A stretch of DNA of 64,000 bases from Microcebus murinus (taxonomy: Eukaryota; Chordata; Mammalia; Primates; Cheirogaleidae). The stretch spans positions 68,488,501-68,552,500 of the forward strand of contig NC_134109.1 in NCBI RefSeq assembly GCF_040939455.1, given 5' to 3'. The translations under genes were made by a program, and so were the position numbers. Below, piece after piece: positions 12,030 to 24,985 of this stretch (position 1 is its first letter; each line of letters starts with the position of its first letter). The notes below the pieces were generated by a model. That model was not told where the DNA came from. It worked only from the letters and a program-made list of their open reading frames with translations, and ran no database searches.

Positions 12030-12338
12030 ACTGGACCAAATTCATTCTCTTATTCAACAAATTCAATACATATTTATTGAGTATCTACTATAAGCCAGGC
12101 CCTAGGAGTATAGCATTGACTAAGATGCATATCTTCCTGCCTTCATGGAATGGGTAAAGAAAGAAGAAGAAAAGAATGTGATTTCAGAGAATGATAAATA
12201 CTCTACTGGAAATAAGATAGGGTGGAGTGATGGAGCGTGCCTTGATGGGCCCTTTCTGGTGAGGTGATATTTCAACCAGAGGGAGGGTAAGAACATGGGC
12301 ATTGAGATGGCAACAAGGTGAGCTCTCTCCAGCTCAAA
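12030..12338 (+). repeat. L2 LINE 3' fragment
   Basis: Contains the L2 hallmark ATATTTATTGAGTATCTACT..AAGCCAGGCCCTAGG, followed by a CTGCCTTCATGGAATG-type segment and the GAGGTGATATTTCAACC stretch found in the L2 3' region. Confidence 0.75.
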
Positions 12339-12341
12339 TAC

Positions 12342-12798
12342 AAGGTGTCCCAAAAGTCACCGTATGCAGGGAAAATGGGAAATTGTAGGTAAATGTACCT
12401 TTATTTACAAAATATTCATTACATGCCGGGCGTGGTGGCTCACGCCTGTAATCCTAGCACTTTGGGAGGCCGAGGCGGGCAGATTGCTCAAGGTCAGGAG
12501 TTCGAAACCAGCCTGAGCGAGACCCCGTCTCTACCAAAAATAGAAATAAATTAATTGACCAACTAAAAATATATATACAAAAAATTAGCCGGGCATGATG
12601 GTGCATGCCTGTAGTCCCAGCTACTCGGGAGGCTGAGGCAGTAGGATCGCTGAGCCCCGGAGATTGAGGTTGCTGTGAGCTAGGCTGACGCCACGGCACT
12701 CACTCTAGCCTGGGCAACAAAGTGAGACTCTGTCTCAAAAAAAAAAAAAATATTCATTACAAAATTTTTCCTTTGTATGGTGACTTTTGGGACACCTT
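12342..12798. mobile_element. Mariner-type MITE with terminal inverted repeats, interrupted by an Alu
   Basis: The two ends share the perfect 20-bp inverted repeat AAGGTGTCCCAAAAGTCACC (left at 12342, right ending 12798), and similarity continues for about ten more bases. TA dinucleotides lie next to the ends (12339-12340 and 12799-12800), with one extra C on the left. Without the inserted Alu and one target-site copy the element is about 120 bp, too short for a transposase. Mariner assignment rests on the TA context and terminal-repeat style. Confidence 0.8.
12424..12746 (+). mobile_element. Alu SINE inserted in the MITE
   Basis: A dimeric strepsirrhine Alu with poly(A) tail. The target-site duplication AAAATATTCATTACA lies at 12409-12423 and 12747-12761, and both copies belong to the interrupted MITE. 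The Alu therefore arrived second. Confidence 0.93.
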
Positions 12799-14120
12799 TA
12801 TATTATACATTCAGTGATTCCTTGCCTACAGTATTAGGTTAAAACTTGTTTGATTGTGTTGGAGGCTTTCTGCAACCTGGCCCAAATCTACCTTCCCAGC
12901 CTTGTATAAAAGGATCCCAGGTCAAGTGTGAGTAGAATCAGATATGTCTAGGCATGTCTGGCAGCAGTGGAGCACACCCTTCCAGGAGTCTGTTTGCATA
13001 AGGAATGAGAAGCCTCCAAGAAGAAAGCTCATCCTGATGAAAGGAAGGGCCTGCCCCCTGAGCTTGACAGAGTAATAGATCCTTATCCCTCCAGAGCTCC
13101 CAAGGGAGAAGCACTTCTGTCACTGACATACCTGGCCCAGATCCACACCTATCCAAGTTCTTGGGGATGGCGTAGGGAACCCTGGGGACCAGGCAAACCT
13201 GCTTGGGACCTTTGTATAAGAGCAACCCAGAGGGGAGACAGGCTTCTCCCTGATTATGCCACAGTCCCTGGGCAGCTTTCATTCCTGGAGGGCTCCCATC
13301 AGAGCATAAATGCCTTCCCAGAGGCACAAAGAACAGTCAGGACTTAGGTGGTTCCAAATAAACAAGTGGAGGCAAAAGCCAAGCAAACCAAAGCTGCTGC
13401 TCTCTATGTCATTCCATGTCATAGCCCCCTAACATGGTGAGGACCTCAGTAGAAAACACAGGGTGCGTCCAGAAGAGATGACTGAAGGAAGTTTAAAGAG
13501 TGGATCTTTTATGGGCATGTGGGCAGGGTTAAGGAAAACCAATAGGAGATGACTGCAGTACTCTGGGGCTAGTATCAGTGGGAAGCTGTTAGCACCAGTA
13601 GGCTTGAAAGGGGAAAGAGAGAAAAGTGGTGACCACAGCCAACCACTGGGCAAGAGCTGGAGCAATAGGACAAGGCCCCAGGACAGGAGCTGTGGGCCTA
13701 GGTAAGGAGACCGTGGCTGACAGCCTGCAGCCCAGCATTCCAATTTCCTGCAAATGCCTGGCATAGCCAAACCCAACCAGAAGCCAGGCACAAGGCAGTG
13801 GGGTGAGGCAGTCCTTTAAGGTCAGCCTCCTGGGCACAGGGCAGGGTGGAGAAGGGTTAAGAGTACACAGAGAATATTCAGCATGCTCCTTCATCTCTTA
13901 ACCCCCACAGGCCGGTGAGGCCCAAGGAAATTGAATTACATCAATTCCCCTCCTTTTCCTGTCACAAACACTCTCTTAGGAACAGAAGTGAATATCTCTG
14001 TGCTCCTATTCAAAACACAAGGCTTAGAGTCAAAGGCTTGGGTTCAAATCCCATCTCTATCACTGTATCAGTTCCTAGTCTGAAGTGTGGCTTAAAATAA
14101 CAGAAATGTATTCTCTCACA
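12799..14120. other. Intergenic, no gene seen
   Basis: Ordinary intergenic sequence with short open frames lacking domain similarity. I see no repeat I can name with confidence, apart from generic old-repeat wording around 14,090-14,150 (TTCTCTCACAGTTCTGAAGACTAGAGGTCC). Confidence 0.4.
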
Positions 14121-14179
14121 GTTCTGAAGACTAGAGGTCCAAAATCAAAACATGTTTTAAAGCTACTGTGAGCAACTGG

Positions 14180-15160
14180 TACATGCACTGACAAACAGTT
14201 CAATGGAATGGACTAAAAATCTGGAAAATAAGACCAACTATATACTGAAATTTAGTATATGACAAAGAGTCTTTCAATCAGTGGAGATAAGATATATTTT
14301 TCAATCAATGATCTTGGAACAATGGGGTGGCCTTCTGAGATAAAATAGAATAAAATATATATACACCTAGCACCACACACTAAAAAAATTCCAGAAGGAT
14401 CAAATACATTAATACTAAAAATTAAATCAGAAAAGTACTACAATAAACCATGGGAGAGGTTTTGTATTATTATCTGTGGGAGAGGCAGGGCTTTCTAAGA
14501 ATGACATCATGTCAGAAGTCATTTAAAATTATTTTGTACATTTAGTTACATAAATATAGAATTTTTTTTCTCCTGGGGACATAAACACCATAAGTCAATA
14601 GACAAATTAAAAGCTGGGAAAATATATTTGCCAATTATATCACAGATCAAAACTATTTTCCTTAATATTTAAACAGCTCTTACAAATCAATAAGAAAAAG
14701 ACTAAGATATAACAGAAAAAAGCGACAAAAGATATAAACAGTCCACAAAAAAGGAACAGTACATGGTTCTTAAAATATAAAACCATGCTCCACTTCACCC
14801 TTAATAAGAGAAATGCAAATGAAAACTACAGCAAGATACCATTTTTTACCAACAGAGTGGAAAAGTCAGCAACGTTTTCACACTCACAGTCTGGCTCACT
14901 CTCATGCTCTGCTTTCATGTTCTCACAACCTCCAAAGACAGCAAATTGACAATATATGTCAAAATTTTAACTAGACATGCTCTGTGTGACCCAGCAATTG
15001 CACTTCTAAGAATTTATTTTACAGATAGAGTCTCACAAAATGCTAAAACTGCATCTGAACAAGGATATTCTTTGCACCTTTTGTTATGGCAGATTGGAAA
15101 TGATCTAAACATGGATGTTCAGACAATGAAATACTATCATTCAACAAAAGGTAAGGGGTA
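14180..15160 (+). mobile_element. Ancient L1 (L1M-type) fragment
   Basis: Reads like the degraded ORF2-end/3' part of an old L1 on the plus strand: TGACAAAGAGTCTTTCAATCAGTGG, CTTACAAATCAATAAGAAAAAGAC, AAGAGAAATGCAAATGAAAACTACA and GCAATTGCACTTCTAAGAATTTAT. No intact frame remains. Confidence 0.75.
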
Positions 15161-15164
15161 GAAT

Positions 15165-16190
15165 TAGGCCCCTGTTTGTCCTGCTATGGAACTATCTCCA
15201 AGACGTGTAAAGGTGAGCCTGATTAAGCCAAGTATTATGGACAGCTGGAGGGGACTTCCTCTCCAAGGAAGGAGAGCTGGAGGGGACTGTCCTGCTGCTG
15301 GCTGCCCTGTCCCCCACCCGGCACTTACACACAGGCACAGCTGCAGTGTCGCTGGGGCAGGCAGAGCTTCAGGGCCCCCTCTCTTGCGTAAGCTACTGCC
15401 CAGATCCAGGTAGGGGCCCCAGCAGTGTGTTCACATGGTCCTGTCTTTTTATAAAATTTGCAAGATATGTTTTCACAGCAGTTGTTTAAGACCACTGTGC
15501 CTTTCTCTTTCAACGTATCCTCTGTCACGTTTCCTCTCATATCAGTGACATTGGAACAGTCACGGGCATTTTGGGGGCCTAGCTAAGGGAAAGGTAGGTT
15601 AGAGACACATTAATTGCAGGTTTAGTGGGACGGATTCATGTGGTCTGCAGTAACGTCCATGCAGAGTTAAGTTATTGCTTGCCGCCCTGTGCTGAAATGG
15701 TTCCCAGAAATATTCCTGCGGCTGACTGTGCCACCTCAACTGGGATGTCACACAAAGGTAGAGGTCACACAAACTGCACGTCAGGCAGTTAAATACATTG
15801 TTTAAAAATACCATGCTACTTTTCTGGAGGTTAGGGTGTTTGTGGTACTTAGCAAATTTTTAAATATATAATTTAGTTTGATTTTTTTTTTTACCAAAAG
15901 TTGCAAGCAAAATGCAGAATATCATGTTAACTTCTGTCTTTAATTTAAAAAAAAAATAAGAAAGAAAGAAGAGCTGCTGTCAGGAGGGCCCTTCTGGAGT
16001 CCAGTTAACAGGACAGGTGCCTGATACCTCCCTGTTTGTCCTCCCCAAAATAGAAGTTTTATTAATGGAAGGCACACGTGCACTGTTTAATAATGTCCTT
16101 TTGTTTCCCCTACAGAGTCCTCAAAGTCAGAGTTTTTCATATCTAAGTGGTTGGCTCCCTGTCTGTCTTTAATGATACAACAAATTAACA
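15165..16190. other. Unassigned segment between L1 fragments
   Basis: The piece 15,165-15,600 is GC-richer than the flanking L1 and contains a 71-codon minus-strand frame (15540..15325) with no known domain. The rest is AT-rich and unassigned. It may be an insertion or may simply be older sequence. Confidence 0.35.
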
Positions 16191-16560
16191 GACCGTCTCC
16201 AGTGTTTCGCTATTGGCAAACAATCCTGTAACAGACAATTGTGTACACACAGTCTCTCTCGCTAGCACAGGTGTTTCTGCAGGGCAGATTCCTAGAAGCA
16301 GAACTGCAGCATTAAAGGCTATGCATGCTTAGACTGCTCTGCAGAATGACGGTGCACCCACACTGTGGAAACTTATGTGGCCAATAAAAATAATGAGGTA
16401 AATGATAGAGCATCCCCTAAAGGGGGGTGGGGAATGAGGAGCAGAGGGGCACAGGCTACAAGACCAGACATACAGCATGATTTTCAAATGAGGAGACTCC
16501 TACTTTCCTGCTACTTTTCCTGCATTTTTTAAAGATATTTTAAAATAAGCAGGTACTGCC
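16190..16560. repeat. L1M-type fragments
   Basis: The part around 16,260-16,350 (GTGTTTCTGCAGGGCAGATTCCTAGAAGCAG) resembles antisense L1 ORF2-end sequence, and 16,370-16,560 resembles a continuing L1 3' region. Orientation is mixed and edges are uncertain. Confidence 0.5.
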
Positions 16561-17265
16561 TTTATATTTTTTTAATGTTAACAGGAGGAAGGGAACCTGT
16601 TGATACACAAATATACCATAACCTGGGGAAGAAATTCTTCCTTCTGTCATTAAGAGTGTTTTAACTGACATGAGTGTGCTGCTCCCACCTCTCCCTGAGA
16701 CTCATTTCTGAAACAAACACCAGCCCTAGGACTTTAGAATTACTGTTTATCTTGGCTTGAGCTGGCAAAGAGAGTCTGCCCCCGATTTCTGCTGTGCTCT
16801 GTCCTGGCCTATTTCCAGTCCTTCCTAGAACAAGCCCTGGGGTCAGGTTCATGAGGATCTACCCAGCAGCTGCCCAAGGACACCAGAGGACCCTCCCGCA
16901 TTTATTCCTGTTTGCTACCATGAGACACTGGTGCACTTTGGGTGATTGATGCAAAAAACCAAGAGCAACAATGTTTCAGAGCTCTGCGGGAGTTCCGCCA
17001 GGGATTTGAGGCTGCCTGGAAGGGACTTTTTGGGTGAGTAGCTTCCAGGAGGCTAGAAGTCTGAAGCGGAGGAGGGACAGTGAGCACAGTGGATCCTGGG
17101 TATGTTCCTAGAAGCCACTGAGGGCGGGGTGATAGGGAAAGCTTGTCCAATAGGGGCTTCAGAGGTCAGAGGCCATCACAGGTCATGCAGAGCAGGGTAG
17201 GCAGTGGGAAGCTCTGCAGGGGTCTCTAGCTAGGGTGTGATTAACCAAAGCCACTCTGAAGCTAA
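16561..17265. other. Intergenic, no feature recognised
   Basis: Unique-looking sequence. The open frames present lack recognisable domains or splice context. Confidence 0.4.
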
Positions 17266-17309
17266 GGCCCGTGTCACCACCTCTCTCATCCAATCCATCA
17301 TCAAGTCCT

Positions 17310-17510
17310 GCAAGTTGATTTCTTTTCCTTCCTTCAACCAATATGTACTGAATGTCCACCAAGTGCCAAGCTGCTCTAGGCGCTGGGGATACCTCAGTGA
17401 CCTCAGTGACCATGGTCCCTGCTCTCATGGAGTCTATGTGTGGAGTTGAACAAATAATAATTGCATAATTATCTCATTGTAATTGTATTGTTATGAAGGA
17501 AGCGTAATCC
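17310..17510 (+). repeat. L2 LINE 3' fragment
   Basis: L2 signature: CCAATATGTACTGAATGTCCACCAAGTGCCA, then GCGCTGGGGATACCTCAGTGA and CCTGCTCTCATGGAGTCTA. Confidence 0.75.
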
Positions 17511-17589
17511 TGTATATCCTGTAGTCTAAAAAAAATCAGCTTTATTTACCTGTGTTTCCTAAACTTACTTCAGAAACCACCCCTCTTTC

Positions 17590-17800
17590 CCCCTTTATTT
17601 TGTATATATAGAATTTATTTTAGAGTAGTTTTAGGTTTACAGCAAAGTTGAGCGGAAAGTACAGACTTCCCATACGCCCCTGTACCCACGTGTGCACAGC
17701 CTTCCGGGCTATCAACATCCTGCCCCCATGCCATGCTTTTGTTACAATAGATAACCTGAAATTGACAGACTGTTAACAACTAAAGTTCATGGTTTACATT
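17590..17800. repeat. Old L1-type fragment
   Basis: A block with TTTTAGGTTTACAGCAAAGTTGAG, CACGTGTGCACAGCC and TCAACATCCTGCCC is a familiar old L1 3'-region sequence. The family call is from memory. Confidence 0.5.
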
Positions 17801-18160
17801 TGAGTCCTCTTTTTTTTTAAAATAGAACACTGGACTCACAGGTATAAGCAGTAGGGAGCCTACAAAGTTTCTAAGTGGGAAGTGGCACACTTAGATTAGT
17901 GTTTTGTACAATTAGTTCTCTCACCACTTCTTGTCTGACCCATGAATGTGGGTCAGACCTTATCTTCCAAGGTTTATTTGGTTAAGATGCTACAGACACC
18001 ACCCTTGTCCAGGCTACTGAAACGACCTTTGAACTGGTCTGCCAGCCACCAGACACTCCACCTCTCCCACCCCATTCAACTCTGAATCCAGACCCCCCAG
18101 TTAAGAAAAAACACCACTTTCTCTGTGGCATGAGCTTACTCACACATTTTTAGTAACTCT

Positions 18161-18314
18161 CCATGCTGCTGCATGCCTGTAGTCCCAGCTACTCGGGTGG
18201 CTGAGGCAGGAAGATCTCTTGAGCCCAGGAGTTTGAGGTTGCTGTGAACTACGCTGACACACAGTACTCTAGCCCAGGCAACAGAGCAAGACTCTGTCTC
18301 AAAAAAAAAAAAAA
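18161..18314 (+). mobile_element. Alu right-arm fragment
   Basis: Begins inside the right arm (GCATGCCTGTAGTCCCAGCTACTCG) and runs to a poly(A) tail after GACTCTGTCTC. The left arm is absent. Confidence 0.9.
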
Positions 18315-18457
18315 TTGCAAATTGAATAACAAAATGGAATTTGGGGTGGCTAATGAACAATTGAGCCAACAAGAATTGTGGTGACAGTTTGCTACGTCTT
18401 GGGAAAACAAGAGAAGATCATCCTAACCAAATATAACTTCAAAGAAACAAAGAGGAG

Positions 18458-18792
<335 letters not shown>

Positions 18793-19639
18793 TAAAGTGT
18801 AGTCAGATCTACCCCAAATTGGGAAACTCTAAAACCAGGCAAGACTATGGGCAGCAGCCAATGGGGTACTAAGTTAGGAAGTGATCACATTTTCAGGATG
18901 GAGACAATACAAAAACAGCACAAAATGAAATTAAAACTTATCTCCTCTGCCTTGGAAAAAACCTTTCATGCTCTATTTCATCACTCATGATGGAAATAAG
19001 AAAGAGTTTCAACACCTGGTTGAATCTAAGTACTATGGCTTTGTCTCCACAGCCCAGGGCTAGGGGTGGCTGGTTTGAGGCCAGGCCAGGGCTTGGCCCT
19101 CTCTCTTCCTGTGCTCTTTGCCACCATGGGGACAAGGGACAAAGAAGATTTCTCTCTGAGGCTAGGTGACATCCTTAAAGAACCTAAAGAATGGAGGAGG
19201 GAAAGGGGGCCAGTAGGGACTAAAAACAAATTCTGCCTCTCATTCTACATGCATCCAGCCCATATCCCCTGCCCCCCTCCCCTTTTGAGGTGGGGCTGGG
19301 CTGGGACTTGCACAGCCTGCATTATATCTGCACCCCAACCCCCCCACCATTGGGAGGGTACCCCTCTACAGGCTCTACTGTATGCTGTCCTTTTGTAACA
19401 TCAACTCCTGGAGTGTCAGAACTGGAAGGGATCTTAGGCACTGTTTGGGCCATTCTGACCCCATTCATTTTACTGCTATATTAAACAGCATCCAAATGTG
19501 AGCATGAACCCATGACCTTTGATTCAAAGTCTGAAGTTCAATCTCTGGGCTGTCTGGCTGGCTCATTTGAAGGCTGCCTTGGGTGTTTACTTTTAATCTG
19601 ATTCCACCCATGTAATAAGAAATTGGCTGCGGTATTGTG

Positions 19640-19860
19640 GAAAAGATCATTGGACCTGGAGTTAGGAGATGGGCCTTCAAACCCCAGCTCTGGTCCTGGT
19701 GAGCTGCGTGACTCTAGATGTTACTTAAGCCCTCTGTGCCTCAGTTTCCTGATTTGTGAGGTGGGGATAATAATAGGACCGACTGCCTAGGTTGGGAGAG
19801 GATTAAATAAGTTGACAACGTAAAGGGCTTGTCAGGTACCTGGAGCGGATAACACTCAAG
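19640..19860 (+). repeat. MIR element
   Basis: A well-preserved MIR order: GATCATTGGACCTGGAGTTAGGAGA, AGCTGCGTGACTCTAGATG, CTCAGTTTCCTGATTTGTGAGGTGGGGATAATAATAGG and GGATTAAATAAG. Confidence 0.85.
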
Positions 19861-19869
19861 TCCTCTGTC

Positions 19870-19902
19870 CTGCTGCTACTGCTGCTGCTGCTGCTGCTGT
19901 TA
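19870..19902 (+). repeat. (CTG)n short tandem repeat
   Basis: About ten CTG units with one CTA interruption (CTGCTGCTACTGCTGCTG..). Intergenic. Confidence 0.95.
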
Positions 19903-20159
19903 ATAAATCTCTCCCTCTCTCCCTTTAGGGTTGCAGCAAATTTAGAGTTAAAGCATGTAAAGTATTCCCCTAATACGCATCATAACAACCGCAGCTTTTA
20001 GTATTCACTGCACAGGGAGGTACAAAGAGTTATAAACACTGTCTCTGCTCTTTTGGACCTTACAATCTTGTAGGGAAGACAGGGACAGTTCCTTAAAAAT
20101 ACAATAAGCAAGGCAAATCTATGATGATTCAGGGCCAAATGACTGATGATCCTAAGAAG

Positions 20160-20950
20160 GAGAAGTCAGTCTTGGAGGGGTGGTCTGAGAAAATGCAGAA
20201 GAGGAGGATGTGAAGTTCACACTGGGACGGGGCATTTCTTTTTCTAACCTCCCTAAGAGTCTGTTCTCAATGCCTCAGACCAGCCTCCTCACCCCTCTCC
20301 TCCCACCTATCCAGCCCACCCTCCACCGTGTTACCACTGCCACCTGGGCAGTCCTTAGGGAGGGGCAGCCACCTACCCCAGGGCACAGGCAGGAGGACTT
20401 GAGGATAAGCCAGGTCCCACTGGGAAGGAAGCAGATCTCTCTTCTCCAGATTCCCCGGCCTGGAGAAGCAACTGCCTGGATGAAGGGAAAGGAAGAAGCA
20501 AAGGAGAATTTTAGACCAGTAAAAACTCTGCATCTAAAGTGCCAAAGGGACGCAGGGCCACACCTCTCCCAGCCTAGCTTCAAGTGCCACCGACACGCCG
20601 ACACAGGGACTGTCTCCGAAAGTCACAGATCACAAAGCTTTAGAGTGGGTTGCTCACTCCAGCAGAACTTCAGCTCTCTCCCTTGCTGGCTACTTCCTGT
20701 TAATGCATAAATAAATATGCTCACGTTTTCACATGTAACAAAAATTTAAATCTCAACACTCTTTAAGACTCATGGTTAGGTATTTTGTATACTAGAATGT
20801 CCCTGAATTTGGGTTTGTCTGATGTTTCCTCATGAGTAGACTGAGGCTATGGACTTGGGGGAAGAGTAACACAGAAGTGCCGTGCCCTCCTCATGGCAGC
20901 ATACCAGGGGACATGTGACATCCACATGACTTACTGCTGGTGATATTAAC
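20160..20950. other. Intergenic, no gene seen
   Basis: Contains a 166-codon plus-strand frame (20210..20710) overlapped by long antisense frames. The composition and the lack of any domain argue against a gene. Confidence 0.4.
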
Positions 20951-22140
20951 CTTGACCACTTGGTTAGGGTGGTATTTGGGAGCTTTCTCTACTGTAAAGT
21001 TGCAATTTTTCCCTTTCCATATTCTATTTGTTAGAAACAAGTCACCAAGTCCAGAGAATGCTCAAGCCAAGAGGAATTAAGCTCCACCTCCTGGAGGAAG
21101 GGGTATCAAAGAATTTGAGATAGTTTATTAAAACCACCACAGTAATTACTGTATTTTGGGGGCAGATACCCAAAGACTTTGCAAATATCCTGTTTTTCCT
21201 TATCTACTGCTTTAGCATTCATCAATGGATCTTGCCTGCAGCTATTACTATTGTGACGATCTAATGGTGATTTTCTACTTCTTTCACTCCCTCTACATTT
21301 AATAATTAGAATTCTTCTGCAAGAAAATTTGTCTTTTCTCCCCATTTAGCTATTTATTCGATTGTTAATTTATATTAGTATGGATTCATAAAGATTTATT
21401 AATATTTTACTCTTGGAATTATAATCCAATATTATCCTTATTTTATTACATTGCTCAAATTGTTTTAGATTTGGCCATTGGGAGCTCTTTCAGGTTGGCT
21501 CCTATGTCCTTTTGATATACCTCTCCACCCCATCTTTTATTTAGCACTTCCTTACTCTCTGGCACTACAAGTTGCTCCAGGATCATCTTGTATATTCCCT
21601 ACCCCAGCTCAAGATTTAGCCATTTTTCAAGATATTGGAAATGTATTAGAAACCAAGATCTGGATACTAAGTGTGCTTGTTGCTAATGGGATGTCACTTC
21701 ATTTAGGCCCTCTTTGCAGACAAAGCTAGCAAATAAACATATAGGTACTAACCCATATATGACACCACATCTATATTTATTTCTGTATCTATCCATATGT
21801 TCATACACGCACACTTACACTTATATAGATAGTATAGATTATAAATAGAGAGATTTCTAGATCTCTCTGTAGATGTAAAGATATCTATATAGATCTATTA
21901 CGTATGTTCTATGATGTCATGTGTACATATATGTATAAATTGAACATGAGTTTATAAGGATCCAGCACTATAGGGTTCATTCTAGCCTCCCCACCACCAC
22001 TATCCCAACCAACAACACCCCTCTTAGAGAAATGTGCCTCCTATTAGCTACAGTTAATTTACTTATTTGTTCAATACTAGTATACAAGTAAAGTAGTTTC
22101 AGAATCACTAACCTGTAACAAGTTCATGGCCACCCCAAAG
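20950..22140. mobile_element. Ancient L1M-type fragment(s)
   Basis: The section 21,440-21,730 (AATTGTTTTAGATTTGGCCATTGGGAGCTC, CTTTTGATATACC, GTTGCTCCAGGATCATCTTGTA, GAAACCAAGATCTGGATACTAAGTGTGC) matches a widespread old L1 region. The AT-rich flanks with TATA-type runs probably belong to the same element. Confidence 0.65.
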
Positions 22141-22176
22141 GAAGTTCATAATCAGTATGAACAAAACTGAACTCTC

Positions 22177-22573
<397 letters not shown>

Positions 22574-22729
22574 CTACACTCCCTATCTCTGTGATAGACA
22601 CTGCCTTCCTCCTTCATCCATGACCTGCCCAAACCAGAACATAGACACTATCACTGACTCTTCCCTGTCCCTCCCCTCCCATGGCCAATCCCCAAATCTA
22701 GTCTCATCCTTCACCTCTTGTCCCTTCCA

Positions 22730-22730
<1 letters not shown>

Positions 22731-22785
<55 letters not shown>
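22731..22785 (+). repeat. (CT)n(CA)n compound microsatellite
   Basis: CT tract 22731-22749, then CA tract 22750-22785. Confidence 0.98.
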
Positions 22786-22787
<2 letters not shown>

Positions 22788-23159
22788 TGCTCCTGCCATA
22801 CTTATGTTCTTTTGGTTCTCCAACTATATCAAGCTTTGGGGCATTACACATGCTGTCCTGTCTGCCTACAACACTCTCCCCTCTCCCCTTCTCCTTTACT
22901 TGGCTAACTCCACACATGTTACCTCTGCCGGAAAGCCATCCCTGGCCACCTCCCAAGCCTAGGACAGGAGCCCCAGTTCCTCTGATATTGTAAGTTTCCC
23001 CATCTTAGCATTCATCATTCTATAGTCACAATTCTCACTTATTCTCCTAGATCCCTGTGAAGCAGCATTTCCAAATTGTCTCAAGTAGATGTACAATGAG
23101 GTGACATTAGAATGTGAGCTCCGTGGGGACTGGGATGTGTCTGTTGTGTTCATTGTTGG

Positions 23160-23236
23160 TATTCTCTGTCTAGAACAGTGCCTGGCACGTAGTAGGCACT
23201 AGTTGATATTTTCTGAATGAATGAATGAATGAATAT
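23160..23236 (+). repeat. L2/MIR 3' end with short (AATG)n
   Basis: The sequence AACAGTGCCTGGCACGTAGTAGGCACT is the typical L2/MIR 3' segment and is followed by about four GAATGAAT units. Confidence 0.65.
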
Positions 23237-23274
23237 TTATATTTGTGGCACTCAGCTTCCAAGACAGCCCCATA

Positions 23275-23716
23275 TGACCCTAATCTCCTAGCATTCCCAC
23301 ATTGAATCAGGGCTGGTCTGTGAGACCAACATGGTACAATGGAGATGACAGAGCAAGACTTCTGAGGTGAGGTTATAAAGTTTCCACCTTGGATTTTTGG
23401 ATTGTTCACACTGGGATGAGCCAGCTTGCATGTCATGAAGACTCTCAGGCAGCCCTGTGGAAAGGCCCAGGAGATGAAGAACTGAGGCCTCTCCACCAAC
23501 GGCCAGCACACACTTCCAGCCATGTGAACAAGCCACCTGGAAATGGGTCCTCCATTCCAGCGAAGCTTCCAGTGACTGAAGCCTCATGAAACTGCTCAGC
23601 CAAGCCACTCTCAAATTTCTGACCTCCAGAAATTGTGAGATAACTTTTTGTTATTGTTTTAAGCTCTAAGTTTTGGGGTTATACGTTACACAGGAGTAGA
23701 TAACTAATGTGGTGTT
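23275..23716 (+). mobile_element. MLT1-type MaLR LTR (ancient ERVL-related solo LTR)
   Basis: Features in order: TCCTAGCATTCCCACATTGAATCAGGGCTGG, CAGCCCTGTGGAAAGGCCCA, CAGAAATTGTGAGATAAC, TTTTAAGCTCTAAGTTTTGGGG and an end near AGATAACTAAT. This resembles a mammalian MaLR LTR. It is LTR only, with no internal viral genes seen. Confidence 0.7.
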
Positions 23717-24040
23717 CTACAGGAAAGAGCTTTATGATTAAGTGAGTTTGGGAAACATTGGATGAAAGAGTTAAAGGGATTTATTTATTGGGTGATTCTT
23801 CAGAGCTTTTAATATACTAATGTTCACTGAGAATTTCCATCCTCCTCTAATGGTTTACTCCTTTTCCATCTTGTTACAACTCTTTCCGGTTTGGAAATGT
23901 AGTTATAAATAAGCCTACAATCAACCAGCATCCTCAATAAAATGACACCAAGATTGTCCAAGGACAGCAGGAGAGGAACAATATGCTGAGAATTTGGGCT
24001 TGAGATTCCTACTTTTTCCTCCTTCAAAAGTTCCCTTTCA

Positions 24041-24360
24041 GCCGGGTGAGGTGGCTATAATCTTAGCACTCTGGGAGGCCGAGACTGGTGGATTGCTCGA
24101 GGTCAAGAGTTTGAAACCAACCTGAGCAAGAGTGAGACCCCGTTTCTACTATAAATAGAAAGAAATTAATTGGCCAACTAATATATATAGAAAAAATTAG
24201 CCGGGAATGGTGGCGCATGCCTGTAGTCCCAGCTGCTGGGGAGGCTGAGACAGGATTGGATTGCTTGAGCCCAGGAGTTTGAGGTTGCTGTGAGCTAGGC
24301 TGATGCCACGGCACTCACTCTAGCCTGGGCAACAAAGCGAGACTCTGTCTCAAAAAAAAA
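24041..24360 (+). mobile_element. Alu SINE
   Basis: A dimeric strepsirrhine Alu, slightly deleted near the start (GCCGGGTGAGGTGGCTATAATC). The target-site duplication AAAAGTTCCCTTTC lies at 24026-24039 and 24361-24374. Confidence 0.95.
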
Positions 24361-24537
24361 AAAAGTTCCCTTTCCCTTGGGAATTCCATGAATTATGGCT
24401 GCATCCACCACGCTGGCGTCAGAAACGATGCTCTCCCCTTCACTACCTGGGCCCAAACATGGGCACCTTTACTTAATTTTATATAGCACAACTGAGATCT
24501 GAATGGTTGACAAAACTTTGCAGGAAACTCAGTGTAG

Positions 24538-24985
24538 TGGATTGAATTGGGTCCCCAAAATAGATATGTTCAAGTTCTAACCTTCAGTACCTGTAGATGT
24601 GACCTTATTTGAAAACAGGGTCTTTGCAGATGTATTTAAGCTAAAAGGAGGTCATGCTTGATTAGGGTGGACCCTCAGTCCAGTGATTGGTGTCTTTGTA
24701 AGAGAAAAGAGAGGTAGATTTGGGCACAGAGACACAGAAGAGACACAAGGAAAAATGCCATGTGACAACAGAGGCAGAAATTGAAGTGATGCTTCGACAA
24801 GCCAAGGAACACCAAAGATTGCCAGCAAGCATCAGAAGCTGAGAGGCATGGAACAGATTCTCCCTCAGAGCCTCTGCAAGGAGCCAACCCTGCCAGCAAC
24901 TTGATTTCAGACTTCTGGCCCCCTGAACTGTGAGACAATAAATTTCTGTTGTGCTTTGTTATGGCAGTCCTAGGAAACTAAGATT
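24538..24985 (+). mobile_element. MLT1-type MaLR solo LTR
   Basis: A well-preserved LTR: GGATTGAATTGGGTCCCC, TGTGACCTTATTTGAAAACAGGGTCTTTGCAGATG, CATGTGACAACAGAGGCAGA, GGCATGGAACAGATTCTCCC and CTGTGAGACAATAAATTTCTG, which includes the LTR's AATAAA signal, then an end near CTAGGAAACTAAG. No internal coding region. Confidence 0.85.

Noticed and set aside
15325..15540. 71-codon minus-strand frame considered as a processed pseudogene
   Set aside because: No family recognised, no poly(A) tail or target-site duplication seen around it.
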